The notes: generated by a model not told the origin, from the letters alone. DNA of 60,000 nt from Polytrichum commune (GCA_950295325.1 OX485804.1:30506001-30566000); one strand, 5' to 3'; positions 12,110-25,150 are shown, counted from the stretch's first letter. A program made the numbers and translations.

Positions 12110-12479
12110 CACTATACTTTTGTCATGACATAGATTTGTTGTTGTTGTTTTTGTTTTTGTTTTGCTAAATCTCTAATGCATGGGAGAGGGGTACTTAGTA
12201 GTGTTAATGAATCAAGTCCAAAAGGATCCAACAAACATAGTTCAAATGTATGAAGTATAGTTTGGGGGATTGCCAAGGACTAGAAAAACAAAGACCAATG
12301 GTGTCACGACCAAAGATTGTAATATCATGCATAGCATAGCTTGTGTTCATTATGAAAATATTGAGTTTTTCATGGCCAAACACCACATTGTCTGTCAACT
12401 GTTAATTTTGAAGCCTAGGGGTTGGACTCTTCATTATAAACCTAAGTGATGTGCATGGGTCACTAGAAATTAAACCCCC

Positions 12480-12549
12480 TACATACAGGAAGTGTATGGA
12501 GAAAAATAAATGTATACATACTAACAACATGCTAGGAAATGGATTCATG

Positions 12550-12582
<33 letters not shown>

Positions 12583-12605
12583 TAAGATTTTCAATGGAAT
12601 TTGAG
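12480..12605 (+). repeat. Dispersed repeat R2, copy 2, with TA/CA microsatellite
   Basis: Same family as 11640-11745. In this copy the central 'atgtatata' has expanded to a (TA)n(CA)n microsatellite at about 12547-12581. Confidence 0.5.
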
Positions 12606-14592
12606 AAATGCCTCCACTACATATACATAATATAAATCTTGATTTAAATAGGTCCTTATTACATATGAAATCCACTTCCAATGAGAAAGTCATTGAACAA
12701 ATTTTCATCCATAGCATGTAACTTAATAATTGCATATAATAAACAAAGACTAGAGCACAATAACTTAGCCACAATCTAGAGAGCAAAACTCAAGGAGTCC
12801 CACAAGTTGTCCAAAAAGCCTCAAGTTTTTGTAAAAAGTAGAACCCAAATGTTCAGGGTAGTCAAACCCTAAGAACAATGTTTAGGGTAGTCATTAAGGA
12901 CTACTACCATATCACAACACTGGATGAAACCAACACATCTATTGTCAAATTTTCCTCTAAAACCTTAGGGCCCCTTTTTGTACATCTACCTTTACTTCAA
13001 ATTCTTAATAGCCTTTTTAAATGTACACACTTTAGAACATTATACCTTTTCTTGATAAATACTATGTACGCTAATGTCTCAAATAATACCCCCTTCTTCA
13101 CCCTTCTTATACTCACGTTAGTTCGTACATGATATGAAGAGTCCAACCCCCAAGTTTTGAAGGCAACTATAACATTAGTCAAGTTCTATCACTTGCTCCT
13201 TTTCTAAAAGGAGACATGTGGGCCAGAGCCTATCTACAGAGAGTATTCAATCAACCATGAAATCCTAGCGACTTTGCTACCAAATTCACTCAAGATATTT
13301 AAAAAAAAATCCAATATTCCACAATATTGTTACTCAATATTCCAATATTTCCAACACATGTTGTATTTTACAAATAAAATAATATGCAATCCATTTGCAT
13401 GTCATTTTTTTCTAGTAACCCTTGCCCAAATTGGTCCAGTTGTTGGCCATGTCACTGAGGCGTTGTGAATGGAGGGTGTGTGGTCGTGGGCAGACCACAT
13501 CCAAGCCATCCTTTCACAAAACCCCATCTTAGCGTCTACGAAACCATTTGGGCAACCCGAAAAAAATTCCGACGGATGAAATTTTGGTGGATGAAAAATC
13601 AATGTTTGCAAGATGAAGTGCTTGATTGTTCATCCCATCGTATGAGAGCATTTGTGTCGGATTTTGAAGGTTCCACACAAATGCTTTCATACAACTCGTT
13701 AAATTTTATTTCATTTCAAGGTCGTCAAAAGGGGCTTGGAGTTGATGGCTGGTACCTGTGGTTCTAAGTTTAAGAAGGAAGAGGTGGGAGTTCAAACCTC
13801 CACATTGGCATCATCTTCTTTACAAGTCCTTTTGATGAAGGACTAAGTTTGAAAATTTTCATCCAAGATTCTTGAGTGAATGGAGGTGGAGATTTCATCC
13901 AACGTGAAGTTTTCCAAGCTCTACCCGAGGGTAAGAGAAGCTAGAAGTTGGGACAACATAGGAGCCTTTAGATCTGTTAGATCATAATCGACGGCCGAAA
14001 TCTTCCTAGCCCCAACCACACGGGAGATGTTCACAATGCCTCATTGACGTGGAGTTGGCCGGTGCCACTTGTTAGCTTGTGAACAATAACTATGTTGAGT
14101 ACATCCAATACAGTATGTGAGAGAAACCCTGAAAAGTGGGACACAAGGCCTGACCAATTCCTGACCCTAGAATGCATAGATCAAAAACTGAATAATGTTA
14201 GCAATGACCATAGCTAAGAAAACAAAGTGGTGGATGTTAGAGACCATACAACTACCAAAGATGAAGAGTCTGTGACCAGAAATTACGTGACCAACTACCA
14301 CCAAAAATGCAATCACGTGGGCCAAAGGAACATCACAAATCCTACATTCTAATTCCTAAACCTTCCTTAAACCACAACACGAAACACAATTCATCCCCTC
14401 ACCTTCAAGAGAAACAGACAAACGTGAGGAGGCAATTCAATCAACACAACAAAGACAAGGCAGAGGAGGATAGTAAAAGTCGGATATCGATGTTCAGCAA
14501 GTTGTTGGCTACATTGGGCGCGGAGCTTGGTAGGGAGGAATTTGAGATTGCCTGTTATCAATACTTGGATCAACCAGTTGTAGTCAGACACG
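12606..14592. other. Gene-free stretch before the MATE gene
   Basis: AT-rich sequence with no recognised gene or transposon ends. The 5' leader of the MATE gene must lie in the last part. An upstream ATG at 14307 opens a 111-codon frame that overlaps the MATE start in another frame. If transcribed it would act as an upstream ORF, but nothing shows that it is. Confidence 0.4.
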
Positions 14593-17500
14593 ATGGAAAA
14601 CCCTTTTGTGGCCACCACAAAATTGCATCCTGTGTCAATTAGGAACCGTCTTCTAACCCTAGGCGTAAGTTCAAATGGGCATCATTCTTTAGCATTTTGT
14701 AGACAACAATTTTATCATCATCATCAGCCCAATTCTGTAGACTTAGTATGTGGTAGTTTCTCACAGAGGAGGATCAATACAAGTGGGAGACAGAGGACAG
14801 CTAATTCTTGTAAGAATCCGGCCTCAAGGAATGTCCGAGTGCGGTTAGGCTCTCGGTCTGACAACGAGGCCGATGCATCACTTGCAATCGAGACAAGAAA
14901 GAATGCTGTGTGGGGTGTCTGTCATAATTTCAGGTGTGAGTTTTGTCCCAATTTTACATTTCTGTCAATTCATAGGGTTGTAAGACTCAGGGGACATATG
15001 GAGGTGAATCACACGTGTTTGCTTGCCCTATATACTGCATGTATCGTTCCTTAGATTTCTGCAGGTTTCAGACACATTCTTTGTAGGTTGATGGTGAGAA
15101 AATCTTTAAGTAGGATAAATTGAGAAGTATTAGTTGATAAAAGAGTAACAAGAGGGTTTAGGGTTTTAGCAGTATTCTCTAGTTCTAACCACCATACATA
15201 GTGAAGTGTATTCTGAGTACATTCTGCTCACCAGTTGCCATCTAGAACATAAAACCGCAGTTCTAAATTAGGTATAGGTTTGGCAGGTATATCTGCAAAT
15301 CGCACTTGCCTACATGCACCTAACCATACAAATGAGAGTTATATATTTTTCTTGCGTGACAATTGGTATCACTTGCAATCGAGACAAGAAGAAGGAATCT
15401 TGTGTGGGGCGTCTTTCATAATTTCAGGTGCGAATTTGTGCCGATTTACAATCTATCAGTTCACAGGGATTTAAGACTCTTCAGTGGACATATGGAGGTG
15501 GGTACCATGTGTTTCTTTGCCCTGTATACTGCACGTATCGGTCCTTATTTATCTGTAGGTTTAAGACATAACCTCCCTAGGTTGATTATGAGAAAATCTT
15601 TAAGAAAAGGTCACTTGAGAAGTATTTCCTGATTAGAGAGTAACAAGAGGGTTTAGGGTTTAGCAGTGATCTCTAGTGCAATTTAAGGGTAAGTGCAATT
15701 TGTGGATAAAGTGCCAAATTTATACCTAATTTAGAATTGTGGTTTGTGTTCTAGATGGAAACTGGTGAGCAGCATGTACTCATTTGTGCAAGTTTTTCTT
15801 TGACTGGAAGTTTAGTCCTCTTAGCAACTAGGCATGGGAGATTCTGCTCTATACTAAAATTATAGGCTTGTGGAGATTGTATATATATTTTGACGTCCTT
15901 CTTCCTGTGCGTTTCTCCGCAGTGATGTTTTCAAAGCAGATGAGTTGGGAAAGGAAATTGCTTTTATTGCATTGCCGGCTGTGTTAGCACTGGCGGCTGA
16001 TCCTCTTGCATCTTTGGTGGACACTGCGTTTATCGGCAAAATAGGTACCGCTGTAACGCAGGTGATTTTAAAGTGTTTCCAAAACTGTTAGATTTTTTAA
16101 TCTGGTGGTATGTATAAGCTACCATCTGCAGTTTTGGTAGGGAAGTATGAAGGATTGTAGAAACTTAAGAAATATGAGTCAACAACAAACATTGTGTTCA
16201 TTCAGACGAAGATTGAAATAGTAGTAGCCGGTTCAAAGCAGCCAAATTGACAAAGTGACAGTGTCTTAGAGAAGTTGACTTGGGGTGATTTGCAGAGGGT
16301 AGGATCTGATGAAAGGTATGTGACCCTATTGTGGTCACTTCAACTCCACGGGCAATTTTGGCTGTTAAATTGGATTGGGGATTGTCTCTTTAAGTTAGGA
16401 ATAGAGATGAATCACAAATATTATCATTTTAAGTTTATAATTGGAGTTGAGATGAGAAAGTTAAAAGAGATAAATTGGAAAATTCACTTTTTCTTTGAGT
16501 GATCACTTAAACCCTCCCAATTGTGATCCTAACTATTGAACCTAGAATGGTGTCTATGTTTTGAGCACATAGTCCAATCTCATCATAACACATGTCTTTT
16601 GGTTTCCATTCTTGACTATAGACCTCGTCATATACTACTCAAATATATGCACCCAGTTAAGAAGAGCGATGGCCCATATACCATACATCTTGTTGGCAGA
16701 ACCGATTTTAGGTCACTGAGCTTTCAAGGCAAAGTAGGCAAGAGCATGAATAAAAGTTGATTTATGGTGAATATGCCAGCGGAAAATTATTATATGTTGT
16801 ACTTTACATGTAGTGCTCTTTGGCACTGATAGTCACCAATGTCCTCTTTTACAGGTCCTGTGGAGCTGGCAGCAGTGGGCGTCTCAATCTCGGTGTTTAA
16901 CCTGATTTCCAAGATATTTAATGTTCCTCTTTTAAATATCACGACTTCATTTGTAGCAGAAGATGCTTCAGAGGGGTTACCTGATATATCATCTGAGTCT
17001 TCAAGATTAAGTTCCAACCCCTTGTTATCACCCAATAGTAAGTTTGTAAATTTGTTGGTGGTCTGCCTCTGATCTTGTGTTGTTGCAAATTTCACCCCAC
17101 ATCAGATTGGTAAACTACATGTGCCTGACATATTTACATTGGCATGCCCTCCACTGTCAGATCAAGATGCTCATACATCCACAGAAGTTTCTGTATCAAA
17201 GAAGGAAGAAGGCAAAGTGTTTCTTCCAGCAGTTTCATCTGCTTTGGTGCTTGGCACCGCCCTTGGTATTGGACAAGCATGCGTGCTGGCATTCTTAGCA
17301 GGCCCTGTGTTAACTGTTATGGGAGTGGGTGCGGTAAGTCATCTGATAGGTCTATGTAGGGAAATTCAGACCTAAGTGAGCCTTGCTCATTGCAAGTATT
17401 CTCTGCTTCATTGTTTGCAGATATCCTCTTGATCTTGTTTCAATCTATATATTTGTCTTGAATCTGCAGAAGTTTGATGTGCTTTTATATGTTTTTGTAC

Positions 17501-20500
17501 TGAGGTAAGGTACACTTAATATGCCACATACAAGCTATCAAAGGCATACAAGCGTTCAAATATGTACACATTTGCATCATCAAAGTGAAGAGATCTTCTA
17601 AAAGGCACTAGTCCAAATCATCTCCTGGAAGGCTCTTCTTGCTTAGGAGAATGGCGAACTTGGACAGTTTTTTAATGGGATGCCTGAAACATGGATTTTG
17701 AGTAATTGAAAAGCCATTTATTGGTTTGTATATCAGAGCTCAGCTATGCGAACTCCAGCAGTTGAGTATTTGGCATTGCGTGGTCTTGGTGCTCCAGCTG
17801 TGGTGATATCCCTTGCCATTCAAGGTGCCTTTCGTGGTTTCAAAGATACCAAGACACCACTGTATGCCAGCGGTAAGACAATTATTTCCTGGAGTTGTGA
17901 TATGTAGTTAATCTTCTGTGCAATGATTGTTATTACTTAACTAGAGGAACCTGTATGATTGTTGAAATCAAATGATGCTGACAGTTTTGTGGTATCTTAC
18001 AACAGTTGCAGGCAACATAGTCAACATAGTTCTGGACCCCATCCTGATGTTCTCCTTTAACTTTGGTGTCGGTGGAGCTGCAGTTGCAACGGTAATATCA
18101 CAGTAAGTAAACAATCATCCAGCCATTCTATTTTTTGGGGGGGTGGGGTTTGAGTACTATAGTATATATAACAGGTGCTCCATTTTGCTGGCAAAAGGTG
18201 CAACTATAGAAAGGTAACTCGTAGCTCTTGGCAGGTACGTAATTGCAGGTCTGCTTATGTGGAAATTGAATCAGCGTGTTGTGTTGTTACCACCTAATTT
18301 GGGAGACGTGGATCTCAGTCGCTTTATGACATCTGGTAAGTATTCCTGTGCTAGATTTTCCCTTATGAGCTAAAAGTGTCTCCTTGCAACAGAATACTTA
18401 ATTTTATAGGGCAATATAATGGTCCGCCTTGGTGTATTTACCAGGCTGAATATGGCTACCAACCCTTTTGTAGCTACAAGATCTATGTCCAGGTCGGGCA
18501 CCCTGCAAAATATTGTAAAAATATTCATGCACTTCTCTTTAATTTTCCAAGTCTCCATCTTCAGGTTCCTCCATTTTTAGCATGCGTTGTATTAAGGTTG
18601 ACAGTTTTCTAAATAAAAGTCTGTGAAGCTAAATCATCAAGCCAGGTAGTGATATACTGCCCAAGTGCATTTGAGGCTCAAATGGGGCTAATAGTCTGCA
18701 AATATTAATCATTTCAGTCTTTGGATGTTGGTTTCACCTGCAGTTAGTGCAGTTCAATGCTAGAATTCATTTTTGCAGGGTTGACTGTAAGTTTATATCT
18801 AGTCATATCATTCTTACTCTATTGAAGTAATGGGCACGTGTAACTACTTCCACGGTTACTTTTGGTGTTTGAGAACAGTTGAAAAATGTGTATTGTAACA
18901 ATATATCATATATTGACAGGTGGGCTCCTACTGGGAAGAACCGTTGCACTTATCTCAGTCATGACACTGGCAACATCCATGGCAGCTCGGCAAGGAGTTA
19001 TCCCCATGGCTGCTCATCAGATAAGCATGCAAATATGGCTAGCAGCATCTCTTCTCACAGATGCCATAGCACTTGCTGGACAGGTATGACAACAGAGAGG
19101 CCAGTCTAAGCCATTTTTCTGACAAGTCAATTATTGATTAGATACTAGGAGGCACATTATCACCTTTAATGGATGACCCTGCAATGGTGTTCCACTACAT
19201 CCAGTGATGGACACTTGTTGCCCTGGCATTGGCTATAGTAGGCACCCAGCTGCTTCTGCAGCTTGGTATGTTGGGTGCCTCCTCCTGTGGCAGGGCTCCT
19301 TGCATCCACTACCTAGTTTGTAGTGGTCAAGTGAAGCCATTTGGTTGACATGTCTATTCCTGATTGGATACGAGAAGGCACATTGTCACCCGTAATGGAT
19401 GACCTTGTTGTGGCCTTTGACTGCATTCAGTAATGGATACGTGTACCCTTGCCGTTTGTTGGAGTAGGCACCCAATACCTACCTTGCCACTTGCGTGGTT
19501 TAGTAGGTTGGGCGCCTCCTATAGCCCGTGGTAGGGTTCCTCACATCTACTAGGTAGTTTGTAGTGGTCAAGTGAAGCCATTTTGTTGACGTGCCTATTC
19601 CTTATTGAATATGAGGAGGCACATTAACACGTGTAATGGATAACCTTGCCATGGTGTGACCACTATGTCTAGTAACGGACACTTGTCACCTTTCCATCAG
19701 TTGTAGTACCTACCTCGCTACCTACCTCACTGCACCATAGCTTTGGTAGGTTGGGTGCCTCCTGTGACTTGCCTGTGGCAGGGCTCCTTGCATCGATTAC
19801 CTAGTTCATAGTGCATCAAATTCTCTAGCCACAGCTGGCATTTTGTGTCGTGTAAATAATCTTCAAATTCATGAATTGATCAATGGTTGCATTACTTATC
19901 ATTCCATCTACCATAACTTGATAAAAAAAAAAATCAAGAAACTTAGACGTACTTTGAAAATGCATGAAATTGAAACCTGCATGGCATTTATACCCAAATT
20001 TTACTTCTGGGTTCAGATATCTTACATAGGATACAAGTTGTGGGTTTAGGAGCTGTTCAGCATTGAGGATGTCGTAGCTCATAAGTGTATCCTCTCACTT
20101 TCATATACTCTTGAAGCCCACAATTTTCTGAACAGGCTTTGCAATGTTCTATCTGTACCATTCTCAGTCCATCATTGCTGGCGCCTTTGCAAAAAATGAC
20201 TACAAGCTTGCCAAGAAGGCTGCCATTCGAGTTCTGCAGGTGAGTATTATAATGATATGTGCTTCAGACTTGCTCGCAATCAGTGGATGACCTGAAGGCA
20301 TTCTTGGAAACAGGATTTTGTTTTGTAAAAGTGGGTCAATTCAGCAGTTTGTTTCAGTCAAATCTTGCAAGTTATTTGAGGAGCTCTCTGGAAGAGACGT
20401 GATTAACTTTGCTGAAACTTGTCATGCCACTCAGCTTGCTGTTTGTAGTCATTGGATTAGCAAGAGGCAGTTTTCCTGGTCCTGATCCTGCTCTTACATA

Positions 20501-22059
20501 TTACAATTTGATATAGTGTTGTTTTTGTCCTTGTATTAGTGTGCTCCTGCTTACTTTACTTTGTACCTGATACTTTGAATTGGAGAAACTGGTCACTTTT
20601 CCTTCTAGTTACTAACCTTTCTACACATTCACACATGTAGGGTCTGCTTTCCTTCTGTGCATGCCCTTACATAAAAGTGGATGTTACTTGCAGATTGGAG
20701 GCGGTGTTGGAATTTTTTTGGCTACCCTTTTAGGATTTGGAATGCCAGCCTTTTCAAGACTCTTTACTCAGGATGATAGTGTACTGGTAGTCATGCAGCT
20801 CCTTCTCCCGGTATGATCTTATCCACACCAATGAGAATGTTCTGCTTCTAACTTTTCTCACCTCATTCTAACACAAGAAGAAACGTTGAGATACCTGCTT
20901 GTACTGTCAAACTCCTGGAGTCCTGCTATTGAACTAGTTCAGGATAAACAGTGATCTTGGATATTATTTTAATGTTTTCAACAAACACATTTTTCTTTAT
21001 TAATGAGATGAATTCAGTTGCAGTTGTGGATGGTACTACTTTTGAAGGATTTGTTATATTATGGCATTTTATTTTTTTGTCTCATCTTGGTGCTCATTAA
21101 TTTAATGATGCAGTTTGTGGCTCTCACACAACCACTCAATGCGTTCGCCTTTGTTTTCGATGGTCTTCATTATGGAGCATCAGATTTTGCATATGCAGCA
21201 GTGACTATGGTGAGTTAGAATCCATCTTTCACCTATTCTTGTAGACAACATATGATACTTGCACTACAAAGTCAATACTATTGCTGCTGAGAAGATGGAT
21301 ATACTTCTGTGGAAGTCTTGACGTTTGACATTATTTTATGCAGATGCTGCTTGCAGTTCCCTCCACCTTGGTTTTGGTGTTTCTACCAAAGTATTGGGGT
21401 CTTTCTGCGGTTTGGGTTGGACTTACTGCTATTATGGGCCTCCGCACGGTTGCAGGCTTTTGGAGGTATGTTCTTTCCTTCTAGTTGTCATGCCATTCCC
21501 GACCACAATTGCGGAATAAGCAGATTTATAAAAAATGCACTTGTTCCCACTTCTTTTCACATGATCAGTCAAAAAGTATACAATTTAGCTACAATAATCA
21601 TCGTTTATTATCTGGGCCACACTATTGAGCTTATTCCCACACTAAAAACATTGGGAATAACACTGTGGGTTCATACTATTTACCAACCCATAGCATTTCA
21701 CACCAAACGTTGAACATAGTGTGCATTTGAAAGACTTCCAACCTAGGGGAAGGAGTTGGGTATATCATGGGGGCATGACAAGTGTTGCATACTATTTTCC
21801 TGCTTGATGTATACTGGGGGCCACACTATAGGGCTGCCCAGGGTAAGTCACACTACATCTGCATACTATTTACCATAATAGGTGTAGTATTCCGTATCAA
21901 TTATGCATTGGAGTGTCTGCAAGAAAGATGGTCAGTGCATCTCCCAAGTCTGCTTTTAATGCTCGACAGGTTTGGCACGCTGTGTACAGGTTGGGATCTG
22001 CAACTGGGCCTTGGTCTTTCTTGAAACAAGAAGCAGATGAAATAGAGACATACCTGTGA
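14593..22059 (+). CDS. MATE family transporter, FRD3/DTX42-45-like, plastid-type N-terminus (13 exons)
   Basis: Exons: 14593-14933, 15923-16044, 16855-17037, 17161-17333, 17737-17872, 18006-18102, 18235-18335, 18920-19083, 20168-20239, 20694-20810, 21114-21209, 21344-21465 and 21990-22059. All are GT-AG, every phase joins, and the total is 597 codons plus TGA. MATE proteins are 12-helix antiporters that export organic cations or anions such as citrate. Diagnostic sequence: LPAVLALAADPL, then SLVDTAFIGKIGPVELAAVG, then ISKIFNVPLLNITTSFVAED, as in the FRD3/DTX42-45 branch. A later helix has RQGVIPMAAHQISMQ and the C-terminus has GLRTVAGFWRLGS. A hydrophilic loop between the second and third exons' products and the QGAFRGFKDTKTP block also fit. 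The first ~113 residues are rich in Ser, Arg, Asn and Gln and poor in acids, like a plastid transit peptide, so a plastid envelope site is inferred. Exon 1 is the least certain, but its ATG context (A at -3, G at +4) and donor phase fit. Confidence 0.9.
14876..15185 (+). repeat. Source copy of a duplicated exon 1/intron 1 segment
   Basis: The last ~58 bp of MATE exon 1, its splice donor (14934) and ~250 bp of intron 1 are repeated at about 15368-15662. Homology starts at 'atcacttgcaatcgagac' and ends near 'agcagt(a/g)..tctctagt'. The copies differ by many substitutions and small indels but keep the 'ataatttcag|gtg' donor. Confidence 0.8.
15215..15781. mobile_element. Inverted-repeat element in MATE intron 1 carrying a copy of exon 1
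   Basis: The left arm (about 15215-15310: gagtac..ctgctcaccagtt, 'tctaaattaggtata', 'ttggca') is the inverse of the right arm (about 15680-15781). Between the arms lies the second copy of the exon 1/intron 1 segment (15368-15662), with an intact GT donor context. The layout resembles a small DNA transposon that captured host sequence (Pack-type). A local duplication followed by separate insertions is the alternative. No target duplication was found. Confidence 0.6.
16510..16690 (+). repeat. Dispersed repeat R1, copy 2 (MATE intron 2)
   Basis: Matches 1-170 and, inverted, 26630-26805. It lies wholly within intron 2 of the MATE gene and does not touch splice sites. Confidence 0.5.
19110..19815 (+). 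repeat. Three-unit tandem repeat of ~230 bp in MATE intron 8
   Basis: Each unit has 'gaggcacatt', 'aatggatgacc' or a close variant, 'agtaggcacc', 'ttgggtgcctcct', 'ggcagggctcct', 'tagtttgtagtggtcaag' and 'gaagccattt'. Units start near 19120, 19350 and 19590. The intron (19084-20167) is the longest after intron 1, and the array accounts for most of it. Confidence 0.75.
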
Positions 22060-22384
22060 GTAACCCAAAAGATTCTTGTAGTGAAATTCACTTTCGTATC
22101 TATATGAAAAAGTGGACTGTAGGTGCAGTATTGTTTTGAGTAATATATATTTTCTTCAACGCATCTCACGATTGCTTATTTAAAGTGTCATCCACTACCT
22201 GCAATGGTGTGGTCAGGTCCAACCTACTAGGGGTTCGAAATTCGCAATTGGCGGTGTTGCACATGCAGATCAGTTTGTTACTTTGGGCTTCTTAGGATTT
22301 AGGAATGAATGGTTACTTCTACTTTGCTGTCTTCAAGCAAGGCCACACATACCAGCACCAACAAGAATCAGATATACTAAACAT
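22060..22384. other. MATE 3' region and intergenic DNA
   Basis: Presumed 3' UTR followed by unremarkable AT-rich sequence. No gene or repeat was recognised. Confidence 0.4.
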
Positions 22385-23765
22385 GATATTCAGTGTCACC
22401 AATTCTAATTGTCTTGCTCGATACTAATTGTAAACTGGGGTGTAGTGTCACCAATACTAAATGTTAACCTAACATTATTTGTCATTCCTTGTAATTTTTT
22501 TGGGAGATTACAGATTTACAATGTTGCAATTACTGTCACTTACTAAGTCATTTTTCATCCAATTTGCAATCATCCATGACAATATTTCATCACATTTTTT
22601 CAGGACAAAACTTTAGAAAATTAATGTAGATTACAAGTTTCTTGAACTTGGAATAGTGCAAAGTTCTAGTGTGGATGAGATATTTGGCCATGTCAGGCTG
22701 CTACTCAGAGTTCACTTGTTAGGATTCTTCTGCCTATTTCTCATAATTTGAAGGAGATTGAACCCATTGGGAGTGTGATCCAAAAATCATGTCTGTTCAG
22801 AACCTATGCAGTGGTCATAGGATGTGACTCAGTTCGGAATGAAGAAAGCTTACGAAATTTCCGTGTATGGGAAGTCTTAAGAAAGCTCTTGTGTATTTAT
22901 ACCCAGATTATTCGACTATGTGAAAATTTGGAATGATATTGTTTCATGGCGATCGATTGTTTTGTCACGCCTCATTCGAACTGCATGGCCAGTGTACAGT
23001 ACAATCTCAAACATGTAGATAAACCTAGTTGTCTTTTGCCCTCAATTTCATAAAGTACCCCCAGGTGATAAAACCATAGCCCTTACAAAAGGGATGTGGG
23101 AGGTACTCAGTGATGGCAGCCTAGTCAGATTGGATATCACATTTCAGTGTGTTAATGAGGATCATTGTCAATTGCTTGCACATGAGATTAATTAGTTTGC
23201 ACAAGCTTAGAATTTTTGGGTAGAAACACATAGAAGACCTTGTAACTCCTGTTGGCTACCTACTCAAACTTTGGCATCTAGCCCATTGGAATCTGCTACC
23301 ATAGAGTGTTTGACACAAACTAATTTTTGGCACTCAAAAGTGTCGAACCAGACATTGCTCTAGGAAACTAAGAGGTAGGCGTGTAGAAAGTAACTAAAAG
23401 TAGCAACAGATCAAATGCACAAATTCACTGCCAAGAACAATCAAGACAATGACATCTTGCAAACATCAATCTCTTTTGCTTCTATGCACTATTTGCAGAT
23501 TTGCATCTCCAATCACACCAACACTAAGCTTAGTTGCATTACATTGCATGGAGCAAACTCTCAAGCTTGCAAGGCGTCCTTAGGGTGGAGGCAACGTCAA
23601 GAGAAGGCAGGGTTTTTGTCAATGGATGGGCTCATCCATCATTCATGACAGTATTTTTTTCACTTATTCATAAGAAATGTCATCCAAAGAGTTACCATAG
23701 TGACATAAAATACCCTATGACATTAAATATGATATTTAGTGTACTTATGTGATATTTTACACTAA
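22385..23765 (-). mobile_element. Element T1, minus-strand copy split by ~1 kb
   Basis: The segment 23600-23765 matches 600-745 inverted, and 22385-22620 matches about 750-970 inverted. Between them lies ~1 kb with no counterpart in the first copy. The far end has the inverse of the CACTAAC..TAGTGTCA terminus. The intervening sequence has no clear transposon ends. Confidence 0.5.
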
Positions 23766-23969
23766 GGAGGTTGAGAGCTTGAAGAAAGGAACCTCCTCAT
23801 CAATGAGGCTTTTGCACATGCTTCTTCACTCAACTGCACTTTACATTCTGAGCTTTCAACTTGAAAGCTTGAGTTTTTACCAGGTCCCATGTGTAAGTCA
23901 TGGATCCCATGTGGAATAACTACGTCATGCTCTTGGTCAAAATCCTTCCTCCATGTAGTAGCTTAGGAA

Positions 23970-24196
23970 CAGTGATCGGGGAGATTTTTGGGCATAATCG
24001 GTTGAGATCCTAGTGTTTGCAAGTTCAACCAGTTACATGTTGACATCCTTCGGTTTTCCTTTATTAAATTGAGGGTATATTCCATAGATTCCTCTAAAAT
24101 GATCGGTAATTTTCTTGCAGTCTTGAACTTCAACCGGTTAGTTCTCAAACTCAACCGGTTCATTTGTAACTAACTGCTGGCTCTCCCCGATCATTG
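23970..24196. mobile_element. hAT-type MITE, 227 bp
   Basis: The termini are CAGTGATCGGGGAGA and, inverted, CAATGATCGGGGAGAG. A perfect 8-bp target duplication CTTAGGAA is at 23962-23969 and 24197-24204. The interior contains several 'aaccggtt' motifs. A decayed relative lies at 11455-11615. Confidence 0.88.
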
Positions 24197-24639
24197 CTTA
24201 GGAATGTCAAATAGTTGAGCTCTCATTTTGTGGGTCCTAAGTGGAGAGAGGGAACTCATATATGAGTGTACCTCTCATTCATCTAACATAAAAGCCTTGC
24301 AATAGTATGCAGCTCAAAGTTTATTTTTAAAAGTTGATTTTGACACTGGAATTAGTTTTAAAGACCCCAAATTAATCTACTCAAGGTCGAACCTATAGGT
24401 GATGTGGGATGGATGAGAGGTACGCTCATATATGATGATAATTCCCTCTTTCCATCATGAGCCAACCAACTTTCAAGCATTACTTCTCGTCATGAAAACT
24501 TATTTGTTTAATATCATTTCCCCCTTGATATCTCACTTTCAACATGGCCACTTTAGGATTGCTCATACTATCAAGAGCTTGAGGATTGGTCATGCTTTGA
24601 ATAGGATGTAAAATTTTTTGACCTCCACTAAACCGCCAA

Positions 24640-25150
24640 AGTTCACACTCTTGATATTATATGGATTGAGTGCAATGACAAGGTGTTCAATCATGAACAA
24701 TGGCACAAGTTTAAGGTCAAACACCCTATTTGGGATGGTCTCATCATGTCTGCCAATGCATCATGGAAACGGGTGGTCAAGCAAGTTAAGATTAGCATCT
24801 TCTCAGTTGAAGCTCTGCTCCAAGGTTTCGACCAAACGCGGGGTGCTAGAAATGTCCTTTGTAGAAGAGACAATATGAAAATCACTTGGAATTGAAAACG
24901 GCAACGCAATTAGGTAGATCAGCTCTTAGTTGGTCAATTTGGTGGCTTAGGGGTTGTCCTTGGTTGGTGGGGTGGGGGTTGTCCATGGTGGGGTTGTGTT
25001 GCTGTTACTTTTTACGTGGCAATGTTTTGTGTCCAAAGGCCCCCGCCTCCCCTTGAAGTGGGTGTGTTTTCCTTTGATTCTTTATGCATTTGGCATTTTT
25101 TTTTTTTCCCTTCGGTCTCCCAAAAAAAAGGTAAAGAAAAAGCTCTCAAT
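24640..25150 (+). pseudogene. LINE retrotransposon 3' fragment
   Basis: A frame starting near 24651 reads IIWIECNDKVFNHEQWHKF and continues about 80 codons to a stop at 24893. The W-I-x-R/E-C/R-N-x-x-V-F pattern is what follows the zinc-binding region at the C-terminus of plant LINE reverse-transcriptase ORFs. Downstream is a G/T-rich stretch with long T and A runs (about 25099-25140), as expected of a LINE 3' UTR. Reverse transcriptase itself is absent, so this would be a 5'-truncated insertion. The family call rests on a short motif. Confidence 0.45.

Noticed and set aside
14307-14642. 111-codon frame upstream of and overlapping the MATE start
   Set aside because: No family resemblance; the MATE frame from 14593 splices in phase. 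Kept only as a possible upstream ORF.
9511-22083. CACTACAAGAAAT at 9511 and an inverted 11-bp match at about 22073-22083, suggesting a 12.6-kb CACTA transposon around the MATE gene
   Set aside because: The flanking 3-bp sequences differ, the left motif lies inside a separate hAT-type MITE with its own perfect duplication, and no transposase or subterminal repeats are seen.
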